The position numbers and the translations under genes are program-made. Shown here one piece after another: positions 41,644 to 51,136 of a stretch of DNA of 64,000 nt; within the stretch, counting starts at the first letter, position 1, and each line of letters opens with the position of its first letter. The notes below the pieces were generated by a model. It worked only from the letters and a program-made list of their open reading frames with translations, made no database searches and was not told where the DNA came from. This stretch comes from Bacteroidota bacterium (GTDB taxonomy: Bacteria > Bacteroidota > Bacteroidia > Flavobacteriales_D > Sanyastnellaceae): positions 124,001 through 188,000 of the forward strand of contig JAQBTQ010000002.1 in the NCBI GenBank assembly GCA_027624855.1. Reading direction: 5' to 3'.

Positions 41644-42936
41644 TCAGAAATCGCCCTCTGGATACGATTGAAGGATGACGGTTTGAATCTTGCTGCTGCT
41701 CACTTCCTCCACTGTAAAATGCACGTTTCCAATGGTCACGGTAAACCCACTCTCAGGAATTTCTTCAGCATGGTGCAGAAGCAAACCTCCGAGGGTTTCA
41801 TAGGCGTCATTGAGTGGTAAGTTGAGGTCAAATCGTTCGTTCAGGTCCTCCACATCCATTCGGGCTGAAAATCGCCATGTTCGATCATCTAATTCCTCTT
41901 CTATCAACACTTCACTGTCATGCTCATCTTCAATGTCGCCGATCAATTGTTCCATGATGTCTTCCATGGTCAGGATGCCTGAAGTACCGCCAAATTCATC
42001 GACCACTACAGCTAAGTGCCTTTTTCGCTGAATGAATCGCTTCAAAACATCGTCAGCAGGCATGGGCTCAGGAACAACGAACGTGGGATGCAGAATGGTT
42101 TTGATGGATTCTGGATTTTTGAATAAATCCTTCGAATGGACATAACCAATGGTCTGGTCAATGTCATCACGATAAACGACCACCTTACTCAATCCGGTGG
42201 AAATGAATAAATCCTTTACCTCTTCCAACGGAGTTTCGAGATCAACCGCTACGACTTCATTCCTCGGAATGAGGCAATCTCGGGCCAGCACTTTGTTGAA
42301 CTCCAGGGCATTTTGCATGATTTGCAATTCATGCTCCAGTTCTTGTTCCGGTTCCATTCGACCACTCATTTCGCGAATGAAATGATCCAAGTCCGTGGCT
42401 CCCATTTGTTCACCTTCATCTTCACTGACTTTTCGTCCCACCAAGGCGATGGATAGCTGACTGAGACCAACCACCACCAACCCAGGAATCATCAAGATGT
42501 AATGAATGATCAATAGCGGAAAGGCGAAGAATTTGAGCCAGAAGTTCGGATGACTATGAAAAAGCGCTTTTGGGATAAATTCGGCTAGGATGAGGATGAC
42601 CAAGGTTGTCATTATGGTCTGTGTCGCTAAGACCAGGAGAGGTGACGTGGATTCTGTCCAATCGCTTACCTGAAAAATCGCCTCACTGATGATGGCACCG
42701 GATTCCAATCCGCAAAAAACCAAGGCCAAATTGTTACCGACCAACATGGTCGCTATAAATAGCTTGGTACGCGAAGAGAGGTGTGTCAGGATTTTGCCGC
42801 GCCAGTTGGTTTTGGCGTCCAGTTCCAGCTGTAAACGATTTGCCGAAACAAATGCCATCTCCATTCCAGAGAAAAAGGCAGATGCCAGCAGCGATACACC
42901 GATGATGATAATTGAACTCGAGGGGTCAGGATCCAT
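41644..42936 (-). CDS. CNNM/CorC (hemolysin-related) membrane protein
   Basis: A 430-residue protein: DUF21/CNNM transmembrane domain (residues 1-180, LLASAFFSGMEMAFVSANR), two CBS domains (LIPRNEVVAVDLE... and LHPTFVVPEPMPADDVL) ending in the VVDEFGGTSGILTMEDIMEQLIGDIEDEHD block, then a CorC_HlyC domain. Proteins of this type are linked to Mg2+ or Co2+ efflux; this one's role is not known. It is a paralog of GldE, ~5 kb away on the same strand. Confidence 0.9.
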   Translation of the reverse strand: MDPDPSSSIIIIGVSLLASAFFSGMEMAFVSANRLQLELDAKTNWRGKILTHLSSRTKLFIATMLVGNNLALVFCGLESGAIISEAIFQVSDWTESTSPLLVLATQTIMTTLVILILAEFIPKALFHSHPNFWLKFFAFPLLIIHYILMIPGLVVVGLSQLSIALVGRKVSEDEGEQMGATDLDHFIREMSGRMEPEQELEHELQIMQNALEFNKVLARDCLIPRNEVVAVDLETPLEEVKDLFISTGLSKVVVYRDDIDQTIGYVHSKDLFKNPESIKTILHPTFVVPEPMPADDVLKRFIQRKRHLAVVVDEFGGTSGILTMEDIMEQLIGDIEDEHDSEVLIEEELDDRTWRFSARMDVEDLNERFDLNLPLNDAYETLGGLLLHHAEEIPESGFTVTIGNVHFTVEEVSSSKIQTVILQSYPEGDF

Positions 42937-42956
42937 GGTCAGGGTCTATTACAAAC

Positions 42957-43178
42957 CTAATCATTTTGTCCAGCACTTCCTCGTTCCAGTTTTTTTCTAA
43001 AAAACCGCCGGAATCCATACCATGCTGCAGCAAGTAATGGGAGGACGACCGTTTGCTTTTGTTGTTCCCACCCGTCGCGCCAGATGAAATACGATGTAGC
43101 AATCACGCAACAAAGGATGATTAAGAGCCAGAAAAACTCAGCGATTTTGTTGACTCTCAGTATTTGTTCTTGGTTCAT
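42957..43178 (-). CDS. Small two-helix membrane protein, 73 residues
   Basis: Starting at ATG 43178 (MNQEQILRVNKIAEFF), it has two hydrophobic helices (FFWLLIILCCVIATSYFIW and VVLPLLAAAWYGF) with a basic C-terminus (RRFFRKKLERG). Sits between lptC and the CNNM gene; a small gene here is often seen in Bacteroidota. Function unknown. A longer in-frame start would overlap lptC. Confidence 0.7.
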   Translation of the reverse strand: MNQEQILRVNKIAEFFWLLIILCCVIATSYFIWRDGWEQQKQTVVLPLLAAAWYGFRRFFRKKLERGSAGQND

Positions 43179-43212
43179 TGCGGCTGGAAATGGAATGCAA
43201 ACGGTTGCGAAA

Positions 43213-43815
43213 TTACAGGTTTTCAGCTCCTTCAAGTATCATTTCTCCCCTGGGTTTGAGAATTTGATAGTTCTCAAAACGGGCATCTGATTCCAATCCA
43301 TCTCCATAAATCAACCCTTCATTGGTTTGAATGGTTACCGGACGATTGGTCCAAACCCGATTCGAATCTTCGGACCAAACCAAATATTCCGTTTTCAGGA
43401 CATCACCGGCGGTATTTCTCAACACAACGCCGTGCTTCGCGACCAGTCGAAGTGTTTTTTCATCAAGCGATGCCCATGCAGCAGAGAGGTGCGCTTCATG
43501 CGTTTGAGCATTTCCACCAATAAACAATTCAAATCCCGAACGCACTTCGACAACATCTTCCGGATTTTGTGCATTTCCACCTTCTTTTCTTCGAAGCTCA
43601 CCAGCTTTTAATTCGTGGACGATTTGGCCACGCTCAGAATACGTGAAAGTACCATTCGTAATCACCTGGTTTGGAATACGCTCATCGGATTGAACAGCTG
43701 AGATTTGAGCGTCATCGTTGGAGCAAGAGGGGAACAAAAAAACCACCCACCCCAAAAGCAATAATGCCCTTGATGGTGAGTGGTTGGCAGTTGTTAGAGC
43801 TGAGCCCAATCTCAA
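43213..43815 (-). CDS. lptC: LPS export ABC transporter periplasmic protein LptC
   Basis: The bitopic or lipid-anchored bridge between LptBFG and LptA. 200 residues with an N-terminal hydrophobic segment and lipobox-like FLFPSC, then the OstA-like jelly-roll (NGTFTYSERGQIVHELKAGELR...LVWSEDSNRVWTNRPVTIQT). No ATG exists between the previous stop and the signal segment, so it must start at TTG (43815, or TTG 43809). Its ATPase partner lptB is at 11.1 kb. Confidence 0.88.
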   Translation of the reverse strand: MRLGSALTTANHSPSRALLLLGWVVFLFPSCSNDDAQISAVQSDERIPNQVITNGTFTYSERGQIVHELKAGELRRKEGGNAQNPEDVVEVRSGFELFIGGNAQTHEAHLSAAWASLDEKTLRLVAKHGVVLRNTAGDVLKTEYLVWSEDSNRVWTNRPVTIQTNEGLIYGDGLESDARFENYQILKPRGEMILEGAENL

Positions 43816-43824
43816 AATCGACTG

Positions 43825-45210
43825 TTAACGCACGCGAATGGTGGTAGTCTCGCCTGAGCACGGACATCCCGAAATTGACGGAATGGTGACTGAATCTCCG
43901 TTACCCTTTCCGACAGCAAAAATCTCATCCATGCTCGGAAATTGTTTTGAGTTGGCGCTTAATTTTTTCCGAGCTGTCGCTTGGGTTTCCGCATCGCCAC
44001 GGCTGATGGCCATGTTGTAGTAATCGCAAGCTCTTAAGAAGGCAAGGCGTGCCCCCAATGCTCCATCATCGCAATCTTTTGCGGATCCTGCAATGGCGTC
44101 TCCTATTAACATGTATGCCTCGGCACTTTCACCATTGATTGCAAGTACTTTTTGCGCGTATGAACGGGCTGTGCTGGAGCGACCGAGGTATGAAGCGATC
44201 TTTCCAGCGATGAGCAAGTAAGACTCTTTTTCATCACAATCACCACACAATTCAACCGCTTCCTCCATGTAAGTGAATGCCTCGGAAAAATTCTTTTCTT
44301 TCGCTTGTCGGTTTCCGATGGCATAAGCTGAAGGATGGCTAGGCGTTTCGCGGTGCACATCCATTGCGACTGGGAGATACAATTCGTTATCGACGCAGTC
44401 TTTTTGATTGAGCAAGCGCAGAACTTTTTTCTTCAGTTCAAAATTCTCGGGGTCAGATTCAACTTTTCCGGTCAATACAGGAACCATGTCGTCACACTGT
44501 GCAATGGCCACGAAAACTTCATCCAGGTTACCTCGTGCTTTATCAAAGTCTTCAACACCATCAGTATCTCCAGCCGCTGCTGCAGCCGCAGATCCCTCAT
44601 CGATGTAATCCATAAAGGTGAGGTATTCGGTAAGCATTTCTCCGAGTTTGGCCTTTGCTAGCTCCTCATTTTCCATGGACTTCATGGTGTAAAATGATGT
44701 AACGTAGTATGTGCTCAACGTGGCTGGTGAAGATTCGGCTTGTAGGCAATCAATGCTTTCTTTGAACATGGCGTTGGCCTCTGGCGCTCCCTCTTTGCCG
44801 TAGATGCGATAGTAATCTGTGGCTTTGTATGCTAGGATGATGCACTGGTTGTTAGGTCGCTTGCTCGTTGCAGGGAAAATCTCCATGCGCTGATCATACA
44901 ACCAAAAGATGCTGTCTTGGAGAATTTGCGTGCGGGCAGCATCATCGGTTTTATCCAATTCATTTTTAATGAAACGAACCCCATCTGAATACATGCCTTC
45001 TCGGGCATCTGGAGGGCACACATCGCATGCTTTTTTCCACTGGATGTAGGCTTCTTCGTAATTCTTTTGCTTCTTGTAGCTCGAGTATACACTGATGGCT
45101 TCTTTGCACAAGATTTGTTGCTCTTCGGTTTCTCCGTAGCGGTCTTGTGCCATTGAATTCAATGGGATTGCCACAAGCATCGCCAATAATGTGCGGGTGA
45201 TCAATTTCAT
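43825..45210 (-). CDS. Exported TPR protein
   Basis: A 461-residue protein with signal peptide (MKLITRTLLAMLVAIPLNSMAQ) and TPR-like helix pairs through most of its length (YKKQKNYEEAYIQWKKACDVCP, EKNFSEAFTYMEEAVELCG, YAQKVLAINGESAEAYMLIGDAIAG). An Ala-rich stretch lies near residue 215 and several Cys pairs occur (CGDCD, GCPCSG). Conserved neighbourhood between an outer-membrane barrel gene and lptC suggests an envelope scaffold. ATG 45210 gives the signal peptide directly. Confidence 0.8.
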   Translation of the reverse strand: MKLITRTLLAMLVAIPLNSMAQDRYGETEEQQILCKEAISVYSSYKKQKNYEEAYIQWKKACDVCPPDAREGMYSDGVRFIKNELDKTDDAARTQILQDSIFWLYDQRMEIFPATSKRPNNQCIILAYKATDYYRIYGKEGAPEANAMFKESIDCLQAESSPATLSTYYVTSFYTMKSMENEELAKAKLGEMLTEYLTFMDYIDEGSAAAAAAGDTDGVEDFDKARGNLDEVFVAIAQCDDMVPVLTGKVESDPENFELKKKVLRLLNQKDCVDNELYLPVAMDVHRETPSHPSAYAIGNRQAKEKNFSEAFTYMEEAVELCGDCDEKESYLLIAGKIASYLGRSSTARSYAQKVLAINGESAEAYMLIGDAIAGSAKDCDDGALGARLAFLRACDYYNMAISRGDAETQATARKKLSANSKQFPSMDEIFAVGKGNGDSVTIPSISGCPCSGETTTIRVR

Positions 45211-45229
45211 TGTTCGTGGTTTTCTGTCA

Positions 45230-46693
45230 TTAATCATATAATCTCGGTATCAGCCAATTGTTCTTGAAAAAGGGCATTAATGAAACACCAAAGTGAATTC
45301 TCATGAATGATTCTTTTAATGCACCTGCTTCGGTAGTTCTTTCTCCAAGTTCCGTGCCGAAATGAATTCTGCTCATTGATCGGCTGCCCACCATTGGTAT
45401 GGTTACCCCTCCAGTAAAGGATTGTGCAAGAATCGGTGACCCATTGATTTGGTAGGGCTGATATTGTTGGTTCATTCCCAATCGGTAGGTTGCTTTTCCC
45501 CACGTGGGGTGGCGTTGTTCCGGATTCCCTAGATTGAATGAGAGACCCATGTGAAAGGATTCTGAATCAACCCATTCCATTCCTTCTGCCAACATGCCGG
45601 CTGGCAAATCAGCAGAGACTTGACTCCACCGCGTGGATTTGAACTCCACACCTGCAGCCCAACGCATCCCGTCAGCGCGATCGAAATGGACGCTGCTCCC
45701 GATGCTCAATGACTGTGGCATTCGGCCGCGAAATCCAATTTGTTCGCTGAAGAAAGCGGTATCCAAACTCACCGGAATCCCACCCAGTGTTTGGGTTGTC
45801 TCATCGATGGTTCTGACAGTGCTGTGCAAATTGGTCTCTGGAGAAAACACTGCCCCCATTCGGATGGAACAGCTTTTTTCAAAATCTTTCAATGCGTTGT
45901 AACGTGCAAAGAGCAATTGGTTGTAGATGACTCCAATATTGGCAGTAATGCTTCGATGCTGAGCGGCAAATTGGCTTCGGTGATCTAGGAAAGTTGGGTC
46001 GATGATATCCACCGTGGAAGTCCGGCTAATTTGCCCAAAAAGGTATTGGGTTTGTATTCCCAGGTGAAGGGCATTGCCTTGAATACGGAGGCTGTCATTG
46101 GGTCCAGCTTCTACAAAACGTGTTCCTTGAATTACATGAGCCCACCCCAAATTAAAATTATTGAGCCCACCTTCGCCTTCATAGCGTTCCTGCGTCGTTC
46201 CGATACCTTCGATATCGGTATTGCGGGTTATTACAAAACCTGAATTGCTATATGGACTTGCTCCCAGTATGAAAGCGTTTTTCCCCGATTGTTTTTTGAC
46301 CACAAGTCCGAATGGGCCAGGAGAACCAAAGGCAGCTGTTGCATTGGGCGCATCACCTTGCTCCAATCGCATCCGTGATCCGATTGCGGAAGATTGAAAA
46401 GTAGTCTGATTCAGGAATGTAGCCGAGGCAGGATTGTTTGGGTTGAATTGATATCCATTGACGAGCGTCGTTTCCATTCCGCCCAACCCCGCATATACCG
46501 GGGTGTGCAATTGACCAATCAAGCCGAATCCATACCGCGAATAGGGCGAAAGTTCGGATTGCTGACCCCAAGCATTGGGCATGAAAAACAAGAAAGCGAT
46601 CAAACTCAGTGTCAACACTTTTGGCGACCACAATTCCCCTTTGGCTTGTGTTTCAAAGGCAGCGATTTTTGGCGTTGTTTTCGTTGACAGCAT
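45230..46693 (-). CDS. Outer-membrane beta-barrel protein
   Basis: 487 residues, signal peptide (VLTLSLIAFLFFMPNAWG) then SELSPYSRYGFGLIG, and alternating amphipathic strands to the C-terminus, which ends in an aromatic-rich strand (FFKNNWLIPRLYD). It resembles FadL/PorV-like 14-stranded barrels in length and in the N-terminal NPASATFLN segment. The transported substrate, if any, is unknown. It starts 4 nt after coaX and is followed by the TPR gene. Confidence 0.78.
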   Translation of the reverse strand: MLSTKTTPKIAAFETQAKGELWSPKVLTLSLIAFLFFMPNAWGQQSELSPYSRYGFGLIGQLHTPVYAGLGGMETTLVNGYQFNPNNPASATFLNQTTFQSSAIGSRMRLEQGDAPNATAAFGSPGPFGLVVKKQSGKNAFILGASPYSNSGFVITRNTDIEGIGTTQERYEGEGGLNNFNLGWAHVIQGTRFVEAGPNDSLRIQGNALHLGIQTQYLFGQISRTSTVDIIDPTFLDHRSQFAAQHRSITANIGVIYNQLLFARYNALKDFEKSCSIRMGAVFSPETNLHSTVRTIDETTQTLGGIPVSLDTAFFSEQIGFRGRMPQSLSIGSSVHFDRADGMRWAAGVEFKSTRWSQVSADLPAGMLAEGMEWVDSESFHMGLSFNLGNPEQRHPTWGKATYRLGMNQQYQPYQINGSPILAQSFTGGVTIPMVGSRSMSRIHFGTELGERTTEAGALKESFMRIHFGVSLMPFFKNNWLIPRLYD

Positions 46694-46697
46694 GGGC

Positions 46698-47471
46698 TCA
46701 ATTCTGCTTGATCAGGCGTTTATACAATTCAAAATACCCTTTCAAGGTCAGGTTTGGGTCGGCAAAAATCGTGAAGTCCTCGTGGAGTTGCAAGTATTTT
46801 GCGTCTCCACCCGTCAATGCAACTTTCATGCCCGGATATTCTTTTGAGAATGCGTGGATGCGTTGGATGAGTTCAGATTGAACACCCCCGATGGCTCCTG
46901 CGATTAGCGCGCTTGTCGTGTTGTGGCCGAGGTGGATTGCAACTCCTTCCAAAGCGATGTCCCTCCAATTTTCGATATAGGGCAATTGAGCTGTCCCTGC
47001 ATACATGGAGCGAAGTCTCAAGTCAATTCCAGGGGATATGGAGCCGCCGATAAATGCCTTGTTAGAGACCAAATCTGCGGTGATGCATGTGCCCATGTCG
47101 ATGATGAGCCAGTCGGATTCATCATCAACTGCTGCTGCCCCTGCGGCATTGGCTAGCCGATCCAACCCCAATGTGGCGCGGGATTCGTATTCCACTTGAA
47201 ACGGGAGTTCATGTGCATTGCTCACTTGAAAGACCCGACAATTTTTGGATTCATCCTGTTTCAAGAAACCCAGCATTTGCTCCCATTCTTCGCTCATGGT
47301 CCCGGTACATGCGACGAAAATGTCTCCCGGCAGTTGCTGGTTTTGTTGGGCCAATTGAGCCCGTTCAAGTGCATCGTCATTCACCCAAGCCTGAACAAAA
47401 TCGCCGTCGACAAATTCAGCCAACTTTTGGCGGGTGTTGCCAAAATCGATGATCCAAACGGATTCATTCAT
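46698..47471 (-). CDS. coaX: Type III pantothenate kinase
   Basis: Phosphorylates pantothenate in CoA synthesis; feedback-insensitive type III fold (ASKHA). The 257-residue protein has the phosphate-binding IIDFGNTRQKLAEF, the GLDRLANAAGA motif and IDMGTCITADLV. Its ATG overlaps the gldD stop by 4 nt. panD at 0.9 kb is in the same pathway. Confidence 0.95.
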   Translation of the reverse strand: MNESVWIIDFGNTRQKLAEFVDGDFVQAWVNDDALERAQLAQQNQQLPGDIFVACTGTMSEEWEQMLGFLKQDESKNCRVFQVSNAHELPFQVEYESRATLGLDRLANAAGAAAVDDESDWLIIDMGTCITADLVSNKAFIGGSISPGIDLRLRSMYAGTAQLPYIENWRDIALEGVAIHLGHNTTSALIAGAIGGVQSELIQRIHAFSKEYPGMKVALTGGDAKYLQLHEDFTIFADPNLTLKGYFELYKRLIKQN

Positions 47472-48088
47472 GATGTAATCCAGTTCAAGGATTCGATGAG
47501 GTGAATGATGTCCTGAGTGACATGATTCAAGGAAGGCTCTAAGCTATCAGGATTTGGCAAGTGGTCGAAATACAAGGATCCGCGCATAAAATTCTGGACC
47601 GAGTCCGTTGCAAAGAAATGAACCGGACTTGCCACAGGCCCTCCAAGTTCATACATCAATCCACTCACTCGGCGGTCTGGAAATTCGAAGGATTTCGTTG
47701 CGATGGATGTAGCCTTGATGTCATGAGAAAACACTGCGCTGTGCGATTCTTCAAAGAACGTGTTGAGTTGGTCTGTATTGTCCAGAGCGAAGTATGTGCA
47801 ATGCACGGTGGCTTGGAAGCGACCCAGTTCCAGGTTTAACCAGCACGAAGAATTCGAGTCGTTTGTTTGCCAAGGATTGGTCACGTGTTTGATGCTGCCA
47901 TAACTGGGGATTTCCATGGCAAATCCGCAAGAATCCGTATGAACGCGGTATTCGTGTTCTGGCAAATCAACTCTGGGGTATCCATGAGGCTTCGGGATGG
48001 TTGGTTCGCTGCAGCCTTGAGCAAAGAATAATCCAATTGCTGCGACAGCATACACCCAGTTCAATCCCTTTCGACTTGGTCTAGGCAT
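47468..48088 (-). CDS. gldD: Gliding motility lipoprotein GldD
   Basis: A lipoprotein needed for gliding and T9SS function in Flavobacterium johnsoniae. 206 residues from ATG 48088; lipobox FFAQGC, followed by the diagnostic IPKPHGYPRVDLPEHEY. The remainder is a compact periplasmic domain. It overlaps gldE by 8 nt and coaX by 4 nt, and gldE-gldD adjacency is conserved in the phylum. Confidence 0.93.
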   Translation of the reverse strand: MPRPSRKGLNWVYAVAAIGLFFAQGCSEPTIPKPHGYPRVDLPEHEYRVHTDSCGFAMEIPSYGSIKHVTNPWQTNDSNSSCWLNLELGRFQATVHCTYFALDNTDQLNTFFEESHSAVFSHDIKATSIATKSFEFPDRRVSGLMYELGGPVASPVHFFATDSVQNFMRGSLYFDHLPNPDSLEPSLNHVTQDIIHLIESLNWITS

Positions 48089-49433
48089 CCTTTTCGCTTT
48101 CGGGAAGGGTGATTTTGACACGGAGCAGTTTTCTCGGTGTCGCCGCATCAATTTTCAATTCAACCCCCTCAAAAAGGATGGATTCGCCGTTCCTGAGTAT
48201 CCGACCGGCTTGCTCGGTGATGAAACCACCCAACGTGTCGCTTTCTCCTTTCGCGGCTTCCCACATTTCGTCTTCAAGGTTGACAATTCGATACACATCG
48301 ATCAGAGCAGTTTTTGCTTCAATTACAAACGTTCGATCATCCAGTCGAGAGTAGGCGATCTCTTCTGCATCAAACTCATCGGAGATCTCACCAACAATTT
48401 CCTCCATGATGTCTTCCAAGGTAATGATTCCACTGGTTCCGCCATATTCATCAACCACAATGGCAATGTGGGTTTTACGCTCTTGAAACTCTCGCATCAA
48501 GTCGTCGATTTTTTTGTTTTCAGGAATGAAATAAACCGGGCGCATCAACTCCATCCAGTTGACCTCTTCATCACCCAAGTGTGGCAATAGATCCTTCGTA
48601 TGCAGTACTCCTAAGATCTCATCCTGTGATCCGTCGTGGACGGGTATCCTCGAATAGCCTGATTCAATGATTTGGGCGCGCAACTGGTCCCACGATTCCG
48701 AAGAACTGATGGATTCCATGTCTGTTCGCGCAGTCATGATTTGCTTGGCGTCTTTGGTGCCAAGGGTTACAATGCCTTCAAGAATTTTCTGTTCTTCGTC
48801 CGTCCTTTCCTCATCTGCTGTAAGATGAAGGGCTTGCTCGAGGTCAGCGGCTGACAAATCAGCAGTAGGGACTTCGACCTTTTTCTCCACCCAGTTCCCC
48901 AATTTTACTAGGGGCTTCCAAACTGGAACGAGCATTTTCCGGCTAATCATCAAGGGCCCGGACATGAATCGTGCGAATTGAACGCGATGCGAGGTTGCGT
49001 ATACTTTCGGAACGACTTCGCCGAACAAGACAATCAAAAATGTCACCGCTCCAACATGCAATGTCCAATACACCCAAGGCTCTAATGAAGTGACTGGGAA
49101 CAGTTGCTCCATGACCACGGTAGACACAAGAATGATGATGATGTTGGTCAAGTTGTTCAAGACCAAAATGGTTGCCAATAAGTGCCTTGGTGCGCGTTCT
49201 GGGTCCGGCCTTTTGAGTAATTCAATGACACGTTCTGCAGAGGGCGATTGGTCGGATTCTTTTTGTCCTTCGAGGGCAGATAAATCAGCAGGAGTAAGAC
49301 CAAAAAAAGCCACTTCTGATCCGGAGACGAGGGCACTAATGATGAGCAATATCCCGATAAGCACAAAAGGAGCTACCGAAATCAATGCTTCAGGAAAAGA
49401 TGAAAGCAACAATGCCAGGGCGAGGAATTTCAC
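48081..49433 (-). CDS. gldE: Gliding motility-associated protein GldE
   Basis: A CNNM/CorC-type membrane protein: DUF21 helices (residues 15-190, [19 protein letters not shown]), CBS pair ([11 protein letters not shown]..., [29 protein letters not shown]) and CorC_HlyC domain. 450 residues. In F. johnsoniae GldE supports GldD function. The adjacency of ssb, mutY and gldD makes the GldE assignment firm, while the similar gene at 41.6 kb is the non-Gld paralog. Confidence 0.93.
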   Translation of the reverse strand: MKFLALALLLSSFPEALISVAPFVLIGILLIISALVSGSEVAFFGLTPADLSALEGQKESDQSPSAERVIELLKRPDPERAPRHLLATILVLNNLTNIIIILVSTVVMEQLFPVTSLEPWVYWTLHVGAVTFLIVLFGEVVPKVYATSHRVQFARFMSGPLMISRKMLVPVWKPLVKLGNWVEKKVEVPTADLSAADLEQALHLTADEERTDEEQKILEGIVTLGTKDAKQIMTARTDMESISSSESWDQLRAQIIESGYSRIPVHDGSQDEILGVLHTKDLLPHLGDEEVNWMELMRPVYFIPENKKIDDLMREFQERKTHIAIVVDEYGGTSGIITLEDIMEEIVGEISDEFDAEEIAYSRLDDRTFVIEAKTALIDVYRIVNLEDEMWEAAKGESDTLGGFITEQAGRILRNGESILFEGVELKIDAATPRKLLRVKITLPESEKDA

Positions 49434-49448
49434 GAATGCATCCTGCGA

Positions 49449-49919
49449 TTAGAACGGCAGATCGTCCCCTGGATTCGAATGCTCGGCAGGGGTGACGGGA
49501 CTCGAGACAGCTTCAGATTGGATGCTTTCTGAAGGCACGTTCGTCGTCATCCGTGCATCTGGACCGTTGCTCGTGGTGGGTTGATTTGGACGATCGAGCA
49601 ACTGCATAACATCCGCGACGATTTCTGTGGTGTAACGCTTCTGACCTTGTTGATCTTCCCAGGAACGCGTCTTGATTTTTCCTTCAATGAAAACTTGTGA
49701 TCCTTTCTTGAGGTACTTCTCTGCAGTTTCAGCCATTCCCCTCCAAATCACAATGTTGTGCCATTCTGTTTGGGTGATGCGCTCGCCGGTGTTTCGGTCC
49801 TTGTAAGTTTCAGAGGTCGCCATTGGAAATGAGCATACAGGAACCCCGTTTGGAGTGTATCGCATTTCGGGATCTTTACCCAGGTTGCCTACCAAAATTG
49901 CTTTATTAATGCCAGCCAT
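49449..49919 (-). CDS. ssb: Single-stranded DNA-binding protein
   Basis: 156 residues; OB fold ([51 protein letters not shown]), a disordered linker and the acidic tail DDLPF that recruits partners. A TAnnTTTG box lies 4 nt before its ATG. It precedes gldE-gldD by 15 nt. Confidence 0.97.
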   Translation of the reverse strand: MAGINKAILVGNLGKDPEMRYTPNGVPVCSFPMATSETYKDRNTGERITQTEWHNIVIWRGMAETAEKYLKKGSQVFIEGKIKTRSWEDQQGQKRYTTEIVADVMQLLDRPNQPTTSNGPDARMTTNVPSESIQSEAVSSPVTPAEHSNPGDDLPF

Positions 49920-49923
49920 AATT

Positions 49924-49931
49924 CAAATGTA
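49924..49931 (-). promoter_or_regulatory. -7 promoter box of ssb
   Basis: Exact TACATTTG on the minus strand, only 4 nt before the ssb ATG, so the transcript would be leaderless or almost so. Confidence 0.5.
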
Positions 49932-49943
49932 AATCAACAGTCT

Positions 49944-51044
49944 TTAGCTCCTCTCGTTTTGCCGATGAGAATTTTCAATCTCATGCCAAAATCTGTCAAT
50001 GGCCTGAGGAATGGGCAACGCTCTGGCTTCATCCCATGATAGCCACAAACCTTCTTTTGGATTAAATCCGGCATTGGTTTTCCAAACCCAGAACTCACAC
50101 GTTAGTCGCCGGTGGCTGAGAATGTGTTGAAAGGGAGTGTTCCATTTTCCAATGCCCACAATAGATGATTTTCCTGGCTTAAATGGAAAATCTGGAAAAT
50201 CGGTTGCTTGTGCTGATTCGGTTGAAGGGAATTCCCAAAGCTGCGCCCAGAAACTTCCATTTCCCCTTTGGCGCATCCAAACCCTTTCACCGTCAGTCAC
50301 AACGTGAAAAGCAATGTGCAACGGTTTCACGGGCGTTTTCCCAGCTTTTATCGGTGGCATGGGTGTTGTTCCCGGGGTGGTTTGAAAGTTTTTACATCCT
50401 TCTTGAAGAGGGCAGTCAAGGCACTTGGGATTGCGTGGGGTACAAATCAAAGCCCCTAGCTCCATGAGGGATTCGTTGTGTTTGCCTGGTTGATTTCGGT
50501 CAATCCATTCATTGGAAAAGTCCTCAATGGGTTTTTTACCGGCCGGTCGATCAATAGGCTCAACAACATCGAGATACCTGCTTAGGACTCGGTAGACGTT
50601 CCCATCGATTGCTGGAGTGGCCTCTCCAAAGCAAATCGAGCTGATTGCTGCAGCTGTGTACGGACCAACGCCGGGGATTTTTTGCCATGCTTTTGCGTTG
50701 TTGGGAAATTCACCGTTGAATTCGGTAGAAATCATTTTGGCGCCTCGGTGCAGGTTTCTTGCGCGGCTGTAGTAACCGAGCCCTTGCCACATTTTTAAAA
50801 CGTCATTCTCATCGGCATTGGCCAAGTCATGAACAGTGGGCCATTGTTCGACGAATCGATTCCAATATTCCATGCCTTGATCGATGCGTGTTTGTTGCAT
50901 GATGATTTCGCAAAGCCAAATGGTATAAATGGATGGAGTTTCCCTCCATGGCAGGGAGCGCTGATTCGTTTCGAACCAATTCAATAATCTATGGCGGTCA
51001 TTTATCCATTCGCTTTTGGGATTTTTCGATAAAATCTCTCGCAT
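49944..51044 (-). CDS. mutY: A/G-specific adenine glycosylase
   Basis: Removes adenine mispaired with 8-oxoguanine. 366 residues. Glu in CEIIMQQTRID, helix-hairpin-helix VGPYTAAAIS, Asp in AIDGNVYRVLSR, the Fe-S cysteines in CTPRNPKCLDCPLQEGC (C-x6-C-x2-C-x5-C), and a C-terminal NUDIX-like domain that reads 8-oxoG. ATG 51044 is preferred to the GTG codon before it. HU lies divergent. Confidence 0.96.
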   Translation of the reverse strand: MREILSKNPKSEWINDRHRLLNWFETNQRSLPWRETPSIYTIWLCEIIMQQTRIDQGMEYWNRFVEQWPTVHDLANADENDVLKMWQGLGYYSRARNLHRGAKMISTEFNGEFPNNAKAWQKIPGVGPYTAAAISSICFGEATPAIDGNVYRVLSRYLDVVEPIDRPAGKKPIEDFSNEWIDRNQPGKHNESLMELGALICTPRNPKCLDCPLQEGCKNFQTTPGTTPMPPIKAGKTPVKPLHIAFHVVTDGERVWMRQRGNGSFWAQLWEFPSTESAQATDFPDFPFKPGKSSIVGIGKWNTPFQHILSHRRLTCEFWVWKTNAGFNPKEGLWLSWDEARALPIPQAIDRFWHEIENSHRQNERS

Positions 51045-51073
51045 CACCTTTTTCGTTTTCAGCGGAATAGCCC

Positions 51074-51081
51074 TATTTTTG
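51074..51081 (+). promoter_or_regulatory. -7 box of the HU gene
   Basis: Exact TATTTTTG 55 nt before the HU ATG. The leader contains AGGAGGGAG about 30 nt from the start, too far to act as a Shine-Dalgarno site. Confidence 0.5.
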
Positions 51082-51136
51082 CACCCCTTTTCAGAGGAGG
51101 GAGAATTATTTTAACGAGATAAACCTACGAACCAAG

